64,000 bases of DNA. It comes from Treponema sp. OMZ 798 (GTDB lineage: Bacteria > Spirochaetota > Spirochaetia > Treponematales > Treponemataceae). Shown piece by piece: positions 43,979 through 53,289 of this stretch (its first letter is position 1; every line of letters begins with the position of its first letter). Below the pieces are notes generated by a model. That model saw only the letters and a list, made by a program, of their open reading frames with translations, searched no databases and had not been told where the DNA came from. The stretch spans positions 2,170,001-2,234,000 of the forward strand of contig NZ_CP051305.1 in NCBI RefSeq assembly GCF_024181385.1. Direction: 5' to 3'. The translations under genes and the position numbers were made by a program.

Positions 43979-46900
43979 GTCTTTTCATTTGAAAAATCAA
44001 TAATATTTTTTAGCTTATATTCGGCAGCAGAAAACATCTTGCTCATATCCGAATAAATACACGCATAAAAGTTTAAAGACAAAATATTGCATTTATGCAC
44101 ACTATCTTCCGGCCTTTCTTCCCATAAAAGTTTAAATAAAATATGTATCAGAATAAGCCTCTCTGTAGATTCTTTATTAAACCAAACTTCCCCGTCCCAC
44201 TCGTTTAAGCCTAAATAGTTTTTTATTACTTCATCATGTAAACAAAAGTCCGTAAGAGCTTTAATACAGTTCATGCTTGAACCTAAATTTTCAAAAAACT
44301 CTTCCTCTTTTTCAGTCAAACAAAATAAGCGGCTTAACAAAAATAAGGTACTTTTTGAATCGGCTTCTGAGAGTCCGCAAGAGCAAAGCAGTTCGCTAAG
44401 GACGTAGTCAAGACGGAACATTTTAATTTTTTCTTCAGGGAATAATTTAAACAAGGCCGACAATAAAAGCCCGGCCGTATACAAAAGAACACTCTCTTTA
44501 CTGTCAAACACCAATGATTTAAGATCTTTTATAAATAAGAGAACTTCTTCAGTTTTAATATTTTCATCAATTAACGAAGGCTCGTTTGGGCAAAGGCATA
44601 AAAAGCAATCCATAGCTTTTTTCAAGCACAATGCACAGGTCTTGCTTTTTTCTTTAAGATTTTTTAAGCTTTCTTTTTCTTCATCGTAAGGAAAGGTTTC
44701 AAAAAACACTTCTTCAAAGGCATCAAAAAAATCCAAGAACCTCGGATAAAGTTTTTTCGATACATCTTCAAGTGTCTTTTTTCCTTTTTCACCGATATCG
44801 CAATAATTTGAAACTTGAGGGAAGAGTTCCTTAGAGCATAGGTCTTGAATAGTATTGTAAAGGCTTCCGTATTTACATTTATTGATTTCAAATTCCAAAT
44901 TCTTAAAACCTCGACCCTCTGCTTTTTCATAAAGCACCTTATAATAGCCTCCATCATCTTTCAGCTCATATATATTTAAAAAGACTTGGCATTGGTACCC
45001 GTCTAAGGCTGCAAAAAAGCCCTTTTCTGCAAGTTCGGAATTTTTTCTTAAAAAGAATAAGGAAGAGCGCTGTTCATAAAACACCGTAAAATAGGCCTCT
45101 CCTGAATTTAGATTAAGAGAGGTCATAAGAGTTTCCTGTCTTAATTCCTTTTCGTTTTTTGCGTTTTTTAAGGCAAAGGCAGCTGAAAGCTTAATCCAGC
45201 CCGAAGCTCTTTCATAGGCATTATTATAAAATATCAATGAACGCTCCCCGTCAAAAAAGTTTGACCAAGCAAAGACATTTTCGTTTACGTTTCCCTCATT
45301 CCAAAAATCAAATAGTCTGAATTTTTCAACCCCCGAAAAAATACGGCGCTTTTTTAAAAGAGGAAATATTTCGTTTTTATGCCTTTCAAGCAAGCCCCGG
45401 TTTACAGCCTCATCCTTATACGCTCTTCTGTACTCCATTCCATATTTTTCGGTAAAGCCTTCGAGCTGGCCGTGCCCGAACATGGGAAGCCCGGGCATAG
45501 CCGACATCATTGTACAAATGCCGAAGTATTTATCCCCGTCTCCGAATTGGGCTACGGCGGTTTCTTCATCGGGGTTGTTCATGAAGTTTACATAACGCCT
45601 AAGGACTTCGGGATCGAACTCAAGGGTGTTTTTGATGGTTTCCCTGTATTTTGCATTTTCTTCTTTTTTAAGCATGTTCATAAAGGCGGAGTTATATACG
45701 CGGTGCATTCCGAGGGTGCGCACAAAGTAGCCTTCCATCATCCAAAAAGCTTCAGCAAGCAGGAGGGTATCGGGGGCTTCTTTTGCACAGCGGTCTACAA
45801 CCTCCCTCCAAAATTCTTCAGGAATTCTTTTTTCAAATTCATCTATGGAGAGAGCATGGCGAGAGCGGCTCGCAATATCTCCTCCAGAACCGGGAGCCGG
45901 ATACCATAAACGGCGGATATGCTTTTTGGCAAGCACCATGGCCGCATCGAAGCGTATTATGGGAAAATTACGCGCAACATGGAGGATTTTTTGGATAACC
46001 TTTTCGCGGGCTTCTTGGTTCAAAAAATCTATTTGAGCCGTGTCATTCCATGGGAGACCCGTGCCGTCATTTCCATGATAGATATAGCGTACATCCCCGG
46101 AATAGTTATCGACACGTTTAAAAACTACAGCGCAATCGGTTTTCGAATAATAGCCTCTTTCAAGATAAACACTTGTTCTCCCATCACGGGAAAGGTTTTC
46201 GGTATCGTAATTATACGCAGGAAAGGGTGATTCCCTTGTCTGCAAAAAAAGATTCGGCTCTTCCATAATCCATTTGGAATCAAGGCCTGTATGATTGGGA
46301 ACCATATCGGCCGCCATTCTGATTCCGAATTTCCAGGCTCTTTCCCGTAAATTAGCCAGAGCCGGCCAGCCGCCAAGTTCCTCTGCAATGTCATAGTCGT
46401 AGATACTGTATGCACTTGCGGCCGCATCCGAATTTCCGCAAATTTCTTTAATACGGCGGCTTGCCTCAGAGCGCTGCCAAACGCCGATCAGCCAAAGTCC
46501 CGTTATTCCTGCATCCGCAAAGAATTTAAGCTCTTCATCGGGAATTTGGTCTAGACGTGTGATGGAAGCAGAATATTTTTTACTCAGCTGATCCAGCCAA
46601 ACTAAGGTGCTCTTTGCTATTAGAACAAGGTTGGGCATCCAATTTTTATCGGCTGTAAAGGCCTCATACTCTTTTAATAAATTTTCAAAGGTGGGGGCCG
46701 GGACATCAAAGCTTCCGCCCTTTGGCGGAGCCCAGCCGGCTTTTTCCTCTTCACGGATAAGATCCTCTGCACCCAAGACTTTCAACAAAAGATTTTGAGT
46801 AAACCTAGCCCAATGCTCTTTTATATATTTAAGCTGACCTAAAATGCTGTTGGGACATCGCTTTATAGGCTCTTCCAAAAAAGAAAGAATATCCAGCCGC

Positions 46901-47553
46901 CCCTGGTCCTTTCCTAATCTGCTCCCTATAGGCTTATTTTTTTTTGACCACTTTTTTGCCGTTTCCCAAAAAATACCGTATGAGTCGATTGTTTTTAAAT
47001 TGGAGTCATTAAATAAAACTTCAAACTTTGAGTTTGCAGGATTTCTATTTGCAAGGCAGAGTAGGATAAGTTCTTCAAAGGCGAGCAATTTGTTCGGTAC
47101 ATTTGATAATTCATCATTTGATTCAAACCATTCATCCAAGGAAATTTTATCGGTATAAACATCCTTAGGAGGAAAATCTTTACAAAAATCTTTTAGTAAA
47201 AAATCAAGACTATGAAAATTTTTGCTCTTAAATTCTTTATCGATAAATTCATATCCTTTTACAAAAAAATCGGCATCAATATTTTGGCGGTAAAGCCTTA
47301 AAACATAATGGAGGACCTCATCAAAAATTCCCATAGCGTTCAATTCCCCTGCCTGCAAATGCTTTTGAGCCTTCCCAAAAAGGCCTTCCTTTACAAGAGA
47401 ATTAAAATTAAAAACGAAGCTATGAACTTCAGATATGTTTTCAAATACGGCATTTCCGCATGAAGAAAAAAGAGAAGACTTTAAATTACACTTTTTACGG
47501 ACATCTCCATTTATATGAAATTCCATTGCCTGAAAAAAAGAGTTTATATCCAT
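43975..47553 (-). CDS. Very large GH13 (alpha-amylase family) protein
   Basis: 1192 residues. The GH13 barrel lies at about residues 300-830: region I DMVPNHTG, region II IIRFDAAMVLAKKH (nucleophile Asp), region III LLAEAFWMME (acid Glu), region IV FMNNPDEETA, where the usual His before Asp is Pro. About 300 residues before and 370 after the barrel have no family I recognise; the tail is cysteine-rich. No signal peptide, so cytoplasmic: probable glycan or maltodextrin metabolism. Starts MDINSFF; a -10 box lies 6 nt upstream. Confidence 0.88.
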   Translation of the reverse strand: MDINSFFQAMEFHINGDVRKKCNLKSSLFSSCGNAVFENISEVHSFVFNFNSLVKEGLFGKAQKHLQAGELNAMGIFDEVLHYVLRLYRQNIDADFFVKGYEFIDKEFKSKNFHSLDFLLKDFCKDFPPKDVYTDKISLDEWFESNDELSNVPNKLLAFEELILLCLANRNPANSKFEVLFNDSNLKTIDSYGIFWETAKKWSKKNKPIGSRLGKDQGRLDILSFLEEPIKRCPNSILGQLKYIKEHWARFTQNLLLKVLGAEDLIREEEKAGWAPPKGGSFDVPAPTFENLLKEYEAFTADKNWMPNLVLIAKSTLVWLDQLSKKYSASITRLDQIPDEELKFFADAGITGLWLIGVWQRSEASRRIKEICGNSDAAASAYSIYDYDIAEELGGWPALANLRERAWKFGIRMAADMVPNHTGLDSKWIMEEPNLFLQTRESPFPAYNYDTENLSRDGRTSVYLERGYYSKTDCAVVFKRVDNYSGDVRYIYHGNDGTGLPWNDTAQIDFLNQEAREKVIQKILHVARNFPIIRFDAAMVLAKKHIRRLWYPAPGSGGDIASRSRHALSIDEFEKRIPEEFWREVVDRCAKEAPDTLLLAEAFWMMEGYFVRTLGMHRVYNSAFMNMLKKEENAKYRETIKNTLEFDPEVLRRYVNFMNNPDEETAVAQFGDGDKYFGICTMMSAMPGLPMFGHGQLEGFTEKYGMEYRRAYKDEAVNRGLLERHKNEIFPLLKKRRIFSGVEKFRLFDFWNEGNVNENVFAWSNFFDGERSLIFYNNAYERASGWIKLSAAFALKNAKNEKELRQETLMTSLNLNSGEAYFTVFYEQRSSLFFLRKNSELAEKGFFAALDGYQCQVFLNIYELKDDGGYYKVLYEKAEGRGFKNLEFEINKCKYGSLYNTIQDLCSKELFPQVSNYCDIGEKGKKTLEDVSKKLYPRFLDFFDAFEEVFFETFPYDEEKESLKNLKEKSKTCALCLKKAMDCFLCLCPNEPSLIDENIKTEEVLLFIKDLKSLVFDSKESVLLYTAGLLLSALFKLFPEEKIKMFRLDYVLSELLCSCGLSEADSKSTLFLLSRLFCLTEKEEEFFENLGSSMNCIKALTDFCLHDEVIKNYLGLNEWDGEVWFNKESTERLILIHILFKLLWEERPEDSVHKCNILSLNFYACIYSDMSKMFSAAEYKLKNIIDFSNEKT

Positions 47554-47559
47554 AAATTA

Positions 47560-47588
47560 AGTATAACATTAATAGGCTCAAAACGCAA
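47560..47588 (-). promoter_or_regulatory. Promoter abutting the GH13 gene
   Basis: On the minus strand: TTGCGT (47588-47583), 17-bp spacer, TATACT (47565-47560), then 6 nt to ATG at 47553. No ribosome site. Confidence 0.5.
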
Positions 47589-47618
47589 GCCGGAAATCGG
47601 TAATACATTTTCTTATTT

Positions 47619-47645
47619 AACCGCAAAGACACAGAGAGCACAGAG
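47619..47645. repeat. Possible dispersed repeat (CGCAAAGACACAGAGAGCAC)
   Basis: The stretch is unlike its AT-rich surroundings and has a purine-rich ACAGAG pattern found as dispersed copies in many bacterial genomes. Only one copy is in the window, next to an Rpn-type nuclease gene. Copy number must be checked in the genome. Confidence 0.35.
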
Positions 47646-47765
47646 GATATATTAACTTGATACTTTTGAATAAATCACAAATTTTTTACCGATTTACTAT
47701 TTTTTTCAAATAATTCCTATAAATATAATGAGGAGATGGAATGTGAAAAAATTAGGAGAACACAA

Positions 47766-48530
47766 ATGGTAAAACGATTTGAAGATTTAACATTTACAGA
47801 TGATTTTATGTTTTGTAAAACTATGCAAAATCCGCATTTTTGTAAAAAACTTATTGAAATGATATTATTTGATACAATAGGCAAAATTGCGTATATCTCG
47901 GTGCAGCATAGTATTAACACTTACGAGCAGGCAAAGTCCATAAGGTTTGATGTCCTAGTGCAAACAGAAAGCGGTAAATTTTATGATGTCGAAATGCAGA
48001 TAAGCAATGAACGTAATATTCCAAAACGAATGAGGTTCTACCAAGCAGCCCTAGATATTTCTTTTTTGGATAAAGGAAATTCATATAACAACTTAAATGA
48101 CAGCTTTATAATTTTTATCTGCACCTTTGATGCTATAGGCAAAAACAAGCCCGTTTATACTTTTGAAAATACCTGTATTGAAGATAAAAATACCCCTTTA
48201 CAAGACGGCACACGAAAGGTTATAATAAATGCAGAAGCTTTTAAGTACACTGAAGACAAAGAACTAAAGGTTTTTTTAGAATATCTTAAAACAGGTAAAC
48301 CAAATAGTGAATTTACAAGGGAGATAGAAAAAATGATACAAACAATAAAACAAAATGAACAGGCAAGGCAAGAATACAGATTATTATCTACTTTTGAAAT
48401 GGATGCTATGGATAAAGGGGCTTACCGCAAAGCTATAGAAACAGCTAGACTTATGAAAAAAAGAGGATACCCAACTTCTGAAATTTTGATAATGACGGGG
48501 CTTACAGAGACAGAAATTGAAAAAATGTAA
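47766..48530 (+). CDS. Rpn-family PD-(D/E)XK nuclease
   Basis: 254 residues. Rpn proteins are DNA endonucleases once annotated as transposases; they promote recombination. Family start KRFEDLTFTDDFMFCK and the active-site pattern IRFDVLVQTESGKFYDVEMQISNE (Asp, Glu, Gln) are present. The C-terminal helical part ends GYPTSEILIMTGLTETEIEKM. The start at 47766 is chosen because AGGAG is 7 nt before it; an ATG at 47736 follows a TATAAT box and is an alternative. The family often occurs in many copies per genome. Confidence 0.85.
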   Translation: MVKRFEDLTFTDDFMFCKTMQNPHFCKKLIEMILFDTIGKIAYISVQHSINTYEQAKSIRFDVLVQTESGKFYDVEMQISNERNIPKRMRFYQAALDISFLDKGNSYNNLNDSFIIFICTFDAIGKNKPVYTFENTCIEDKNTPLQDGTRKVIINAEAFKYTEDKELKVFLEYLKTGKPNSEFTREIEKMIQTIKQNEQARQEYRLLSTFEMDAMDKGAYRKAIETARLMKKRGYPTSEILIMTGLTETEIEKM

Positions 48531-48680
48531 TTTTTCAGACCGTCAACACCGAAAATATTTACGTAAAGATTTTGCTTTTGTGTGTATAAGGAGAGGATAA
48601 TTTAGCTGCAGAGGAGGCAAAGGCTCCCATTGTAAAATGGAGTAAATTGTGTTAAACGTTTGGAAAGAGAGGCTGGTAAA

Positions 48681-49562
48681 ATGAAAAAAATTGTCTTTAA
48701 ATTTCTATTTTTAACTCTGCTGATAAATATTTTTATTTCTTGCGGCAATAAGAAAAACTCCTATGAGGCATCCAAAGATGCCCGTTTCGGCGGTTATACT
48801 GCAGAATCAAAAAGCGCCTCCGATCCAGCCTTTGACAAAAACAAAGAAGACTTAAAGGAAGCCGATGCTATAAATTTAGATGATAAGGATATCGAAAGAA
48901 AACTCATAAAAACAGGTCTTATAGAATTTGAAACTGATGATATAAAAAAAACAAGGGAAATAATCGAAAACCTTGTATTGAAATATCAAGCCTACATAAG
49001 TCAAGAAGATGAAAAACATTTTTATTCCGGTATCAGACAGACAATCAGTATTAGAATACCAAAAGAAAATTTTGATAATTTTTTAAACGAAGTTACGGCG
49101 GGAATTAAAAAATTGGATAATAAAACTATTACGGTTGAAGATGTTACGGAAGAATTCGTAGACAGCATTGCCCGCCTAAAAGTAAAAAAGGAAACCGAAC
49201 AAACTTATCTAAAAATTTTGACTCAGGCTAAAACGGTAAAAGATATTTTAGAAGTACAAAACCAAATTCAAGATTTACGTTCAGACATTGAGGCAATTGA
49301 AGGCCGTTTACGTTATTTACAAAAATCCGTAAATTACAGCACCTTAAATATTTCAATGTATCAAATAAACAGCGATATAGAAAAACCTTCATTTTTTAGC
49401 AAAGCCGTTGATGCCTTAGAAGACGGAATAAGCCTTTTTAGCGATATAATAATCAGTATTCTTTATCTTTGGATATTTATACTTATAATTGCACTAATTT
49501 TGATAATCATCATCAAAAAAAGACGCAGCAAAAAAGCCAAAATGAAGCAAGATTTGGATTAA
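48681..49562 (+). CDS. DUF4349 lipoprotein
   Basis: 293 residues. Signal peptide VFKFLFLTLLINIFISC with a lipobox; then an acidic linker and a DUF4349 domain (RKLIKTGLIEFETDDIKKTREIIE, TISIRIPKENFDNFLNEV, VTEEFVDSIARLKVKKETEQTYLKIL), a coiled coil, and a C-terminal membrane segment (LWIFILIIALILIIIIKKRR). Lipid anchor and helix at opposite ends suggest a membrane-bridging or sensor-like role; it is not known. The stop overlaps the convergent gene by 4 nt. The frame from 48660 was rejected for lack of a ribosome site. Confidence 0.82.
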   Translation: MKKIVFKFLFLTLLINIFISCGNKKNSYEASKDARFGGYTAESKSASDPAFDKNKEDLKEADAINLDDKDIERKLIKTGLIEFETDDIKKTREIIENLVLKYQAYISQEDEKHFYSGIRQTISIRIPKENFDNFLNEVTAGIKKLDNKTITVEDVTEEFVDSIARLKVKKETEQTYLKILTQAKTVKDILEVQNQIQDLRSDIEAIEGRLRYLQKSVNYSTLNISMYQINSDIEKPSFFSKAVDALEDGISLFSDIIISILYLWIFILIIALILIIIIKKRRSKKAKMKQDLD

Positions 49563-50182
49563 GTATTCATCGAAATAATGAGCTCAATTTCTCCGGTAGG
49601 AAGGGGAATTTTTTCGGCTATGAGCTCTATTGAAAGTCCTTTTTTAGCCATTTCAATTATCTGTTCTTTCATTGAAGCAGTTTGGTCGGGAACAATCCCG
49701 GCTTTGGGAGCAAGAATTTGTTTTGTATATATCTTAATAGGCTCATCTTCAATATGTGAATTTTCTTTTTTACTTACTTGTTCTGAAAGACTTGTATCCC
49801 GTAAATTCTCATTTGAAATTACGGGCTTTTTAGTTTTTACAAGAACTTCCGGATCAAACCCTGATAAGGCATTAGCCTTAGCGGTTTCAGCCAGGCTTTG
49901 ATAGACCCTCTCGGCTGCACTCCGTTTTTCTTCTTCTCTTCCTGTAAGCAGGATACGCTTGTCCAATTCGGACATAAGGCCGTTCACTTCTTTAATCTTG
50001 TCTTCCATTATCGTAACGGACTGATCCGTTTGAAAGGCAATCTGAGCCACGAGTTTTTGCGTTTCATTTTTTATATTATTGACTGAAGCCCTATCCGAAA
50101 ATTGATTTTTAAGTTTTAAATAAAAAATGAACATCATCAAGAGATTTAATATTAACAACACGATAGCAATAATAGTCATCAT
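49559..50182 (-). CDS. Membrane-anchored SwrB-like protein (DUF6115 tail)
   Basis: 207 residues. N-terminal membrane segment (MMTIIAIVLLILNLLMMFIFYLKL), a coiled coil, then a C-terminal helical motif KEQIIEMAKKGLSIELIAEKIPLPTGEIELII that matches DUF6115. In Bacillus a similar protein (SwrB) is encoded at the end of the flagellar operon after the sigma factor and promotes basal-body assembly; the position here is the same. The ATG overlaps the previous stop as ATGA. Confidence 0.7.
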   Translation of the reverse strand: MMTIIAIVLLILNLLMMFIFYLKLKNQFSDRASVNNIKNETQKLVAQIAFQTDQSVTIMEDKIKEVNGLMSELDKRILLTGREEEKRSAAERVYQSLAETAKANALSGFDPEVLVKTKKPVISNENLRDTSLSEQVSKKENSHIEDEPIKIYTKQILAPKAGIVPDQTASMKEQIIEMAKKGLSIELIAEKIPLPTGEIELIISMNT

Positions 50183-50517
50183 CCCGAAATATCCACTCTT
50201 TGGCCCAAAGAAGGGTCTTTTATATATTCTTCATTATTTAGTTCTTGGTCGGTTTGAGGAGTGTTTTGCTTTTTTGCATTTTCGCCTCCCTTATTTTCCT
50301 CATCGGGAGACCTGCCGTCCTTATTGATTCTAAGATTCTTATTGCTGTCGGAGTCTACAACCTGAACAGAGCTCAGTTTTTTTTGTGCATCGATTTTATT
50401 TTGCTGCTGCTGGGCATCCCGAACCATAGAAGCTACCTGCTGTTCGGCGCCCTGCTGTTTCCCGACCTTAGCCATTTGAGCATATAGAGTTTGTAGATCA
50501 ATTGGTTGAATAGCCAC
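50179..50517 (-). CDS. Small unrecognised protein of the flagellar operon
   Basis: 112 residues from GTG at 50517. It begins AIQPIDLQTLYAQMAKVGKQQGAEQQ and is rich in Gln, Lys and Asp, with no membrane segment; likely disordered or coiled. GTG is chosen because AAGAAGG is 6 nt upstream; an ATG at 50535 is the alternative. It overlaps fapA by 20 nt and the next gene by 4 nt, so all three are coupled. Confidence 0.7.
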   Translation of the reverse strand: MAIQPIDLQTLYAQMAKVGKQQGAEQQVASMVRDAQQQQNKIDAQKKLSSVQVVDSDSNKNLRINKDGRSPDEENKGGENAKKQNTPQTDQELNNEEYIKDPSLGQRVDISG

Positions 50518-52468
50518 TTGGAACCTTCTTAACATCCTCTTCGTTTTCTTCTTGATATTTTCCGTAACGCACAATTCCCTTGTCGAGATAGAATGTAGTA
50601 GCCTTACAATCCATTCTTACATCCTCGACAGTATCCCTTATAACTATGCGTACTCCCGGATATACGTGTCCGGAAGCGGAAACCCGGCCCTGATTCTTCA
50701 ATGTATTTAAGTACTCTTTTATTTGGGCTATTTCTTTTTGTACCTCATGAATTTCCGTTTGGAGAGTATACTTATACTCGCTCATCTTGTTATAGTTTTC
50801 TTCCTTGTCCTTGGGCAGCTCTCCCCGCTTTGATTTAAGCTCTTCAAGGCTCATCAGATTAAGCTTTAAGTCCTCCAAGGTTTTTTGATCCATTTCTTGT
50901 TTTTGCAGCAAGAAGTTTAAGCGCTCCTTGCTTTTCGGGTCAAAGCCTACACTTACAACAAGATCGTTTCCTCCTGAAACGCTTCCTAAATTCCTTGCCG
51001 AAACGGATTCGGAGGCGCTTAAATTACCGCTTATTATATCGGCCTTCTTTCCTCGGCATATGATTTTACGGTTAGCCATTACGTTCGATTTTATGATACC
51101 ATCCGACACAATTACCATGTCTCCGGCTTCAACAACGTCCGTGTTTTGAATAAATTTAGCCCAAATAGATTTTCCGGCCCTTATTGCACCGCCTTCCTTG
51201 CCCATGATACCCTGACTTACAACTATATCACCCTCGGTATCCAGCTCTGCCCTTCCGACCGAGCCCTTAACCTCTATATTTCCTGAAGCCTTTATAACAA
51301 AGCCGTCGTCAACATTTCCGTTTACAAAGACGGATCCCAAGAAGGTAATGTTTCCGGTTCTGATTGAAACGTCGCCTTCAACTACATAAATTTCCTGTAC
51401 CGTAATCTTATTTTTTACTAAAAGAACTTGCCCGTTTACCTCAGCGACTATCGTTAGGCCGTCAGCGGCAATCTTTGTGTTTTTACCAACAGGCATTACA
51501 ATATCTTTTCCGTTAAGGGCATCAAGATACTTTCCCGTAACGGTCTTACCCGGCTTTCCTCTTTGAGCAGGAACCTTTTGAGCCACAGGCTGTCCTTCGA
51601 CAACATTTTGAATAAGATTTAATTCTTTAAAATTGATCTGGCCTGAGCGGGTTTCCTGTAAGCGGACTTGAGTATTATCTACCTCAAAGTTATAAAGAAT
51701 CTTTGCATCGGCACCGTTTTGCGGGGCTATACCTTCTGCCACCAGATAATCTTCACGGTAAACAGGGGAGTCTTGGAATTGCCTTACCCTCTCTTCATTT
51801 ATTCCTACAATTATTCTGTTATTCTTTAAAAATGCGATAATAGTGTCTGCCGAAAGATCTACACCTCCGGCCGTCGGCGGAGTTACATAAAGGTAAGCCC
51901 TCATTTCATCATCGCTTATGTTGACAGCCATTGCAGCGTCATTACCCGGAATACGTTTATAAGGAGCTACTCTGACATATTCACCGTTTTTTTCATCCAA
52001 TATTGCAGAAAGAACATCGTCTTCAGGGATGGGGAGAGCTCTGTCCCTAAACCTGTCTCTGGCAGCCTTTATATCGAAAGCGCGGCCTGTTCCTGAAGGA
52101 GGTGTTACCTTAAAGTAAATACCATCGGCAGCACAGAAGACATATCCCATTCCGTCCCGATTGATAATTACCTCGCCTTCAATTATATCTTCAGTTTCAA
52201 CTGTCTCCTCTTCGATATTTTGCTGCTTCTTTACCTTTATGGTTTCATAAGCCCTTATCTTCCATTCTTTTGGAATTATAGCAAAAAAACCGGAAGCACC
52301 TTTTTGTAAGATTTCATAGTCTATCGACGAAACAGGCATCCCTAATTGTATCGCTGCATTCGCAAGGGCTTCATCAAGGGTTTCTCCGCTTATATCAACA
52401 AAAAAACGGCCGGAATCCAGTTCGTGCATTTCAGACATTTTTTCCTGTATTTGATTAAGCCTAATCAT
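50498..52468 (-). CDS. fapA: FapA-family flagellar assembly protein with Jag-N domain
   Basis: 656 residues. A Jag_N-like domain near the start (FFVDISGETLDEALANAAIQLGMPVSSIDYEILQKGASGFFAI) precedes DUF342/FapA, a beta-helix-like polymer domain with short repeats (IEVKGSVGRAELDTEGDIVVSQGIMGKEGG). A coiled coil follows at about residue 530. In Vibrio FapA is linked to polar flagellar assembly. It follows the sigma factor gene by 8 nt. Confidence 0.8.
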   Translation of the reverse strand: MIRLNQIQEKMSEMHELDSGRFFVDISGETLDEALANAAIQLGMPVSSIDYEILQKGASGFFAIIPKEWKIRAYETIKVKKQQNIEEETVETEDIIEGEVIINRDGMGYVFCAADGIYFKVTPPSGTGRAFDIKAARDRFRDRALPIPEDDVLSAILDEKNGEYVRVAPYKRIPGNDAAMAVNISDDEMRAYLYVTPPTAGGVDLSADTIIAFLKNNRIIVGINEERVRQFQDSPVYREDYLVAEGIAPQNGADAKILYNFEVDNTQVRLQETRSGQINFKELNLIQNVVEGQPVAQKVPAQRGKPGKTVTGKYLDALNGKDIVMPVGKNTKIAADGLTIVAEVNGQVLLVKNKITVQEIYVVEGDVSIRTGNITFLGSVFVNGNVDDGFVIKASGNIEVKGSVGRAELDTEGDIVVSQGIMGKEGGAIRAGKSIWAKFIQNTDVVEAGDMVIVSDGIIKSNVMANRKIICRGKKADIISGNLSASESVSARNLGSVSGGNDLVVSVGFDPKSKERLNFLLQKQEMDQKTLEDLKLNLMSLEELKSKRGELPKDKEENYNKMSEYKYTLQTEIHEVQKEIAQIKEYLNTLKNQGRVSASGHVYPGVRIVIRDTVEDVRMDCKATTFYLDKGIVRYGKYQEENEEDVKKVPSGYSTN

Positions 52469-52476
52469 AATCCCCC

Positions 52477-53265
52477 CTATTTTATGCCCTTTGTAACATT
52501 AGAAAGCTTAGCTCTTAACTTTATATTTGCACTTGTATGTATCTGAGATACTCGAGATTCTGTTACATGCAGAACCTCTCCTATTTCCCTGAGAGTCATG
52601 TCCTCATAATAATACATAATTAAAACTTTTTTTTCTCTGTCGGGTAATTCTTTAATAGCATCGACTATTACCCTCTTTATATCTTCACGTTCTACAATTA
52701 CATCAGGGTTTAAAGAAGAAGGTGCTTCAATTATGTCTCCTACTGAGAATTCTTCCGAATCATCATTCGAAAACCTCAAGTCCGTCAAAGAAATAACGCT
52801 TGTTGCAGATATTTTAAGCAAGAGAGAGTTATATTCTTCAATATCCAAGCCCATCGCTCCGGCTATCTCCTCGTTCGAGGCAGAGCGGCCTAGACGAGCT
52901 TCCAAGTCGGCTATCGTTTCTTCAATTTCACGGCTTTTTTGGCGTACCGAGCGGGGAACCCAGTCTATAGATCTCAGCTCATCAAAGATAGCTCCCCTTA
53001 TTCTATTAACGGCATAGGTATTAAATTTAACGTTTTTATCGAGATCATATTTTTCTATAGCATCCAAGAGACCGAAAACGCCGTAACCGACTAAGTCGTC
53101 AAATTCTACATTTGTAGGCATCCCTATTCCGACCTTTCCGGCAACATATTTTACCAATGGAGCATACTTTAAAATAAAATATTCTCTGATTTTAGGATCT
53201 GAGGTTTTTTTGTATTTATCCCAAAGTTCTTCTTCAGGTATATTTTCATAATCCGTATTTGCCAT
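52477..53265 (-). CDS. fliA: Sigma28 (FliA/WhiG) factor
   Basis: 262 residues. Directs transcription of late flagellar genes. Region 2 (FDDLVGYGVFGLLDAIEKYDLDKNVKFNTYAVNRIRGAIFDELRSIDWVPRSVR), region 3 and region 4 (DREKKVLIMYYYEDMTLREIGEVLHVTESRVSQIHT) are all intact. ATG at 53265 is chosen over 53274 because AGGTG lies 6 nt before it. It sits 24 nt after the preceding gene, in the flhF-flhG operon. An anti-sigma FlgM is not nearby. Confidence 0.93.
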   Translation of the reverse strand: MANTDYENIPEEELWDKYKKTSDPKIREYFILKYAPLVKYVAGKVGIGMPTNVEFDDLVGYGVFGLLDAIEKYDLDKNVKFNTYAVNRIRGAIFDELRSIDWVPRSVRQKSREIEETIADLEARLGRSASNEEIAGAMGLDIEEYNSLLLKISATSVISLTDLRFSNDDSEEFSVGDIIEAPSSLNPDVIVEREDIKRVIVDAIKELPDREKKVLIMYYYEDMTLREIGEVLHVTESRVSQIHTSANIKLRAKLSNVTKGIK

Positions 53266-53289
53266 TACCCACACCTTTTATTTTCTAAT

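Noticed and set aside
44664..47158. Several 60-180 residue ORFs opposite the GH13 gene
   Set aside because: They are shadows: no ribosome sites, and the long sense frame explains the lack of stops.
48640..48660. Minimal upstream ORF (ATG GAG TAA) before the DUF4349 gene
   Set aside because: Too short to judge and the ribosome site is too far away.
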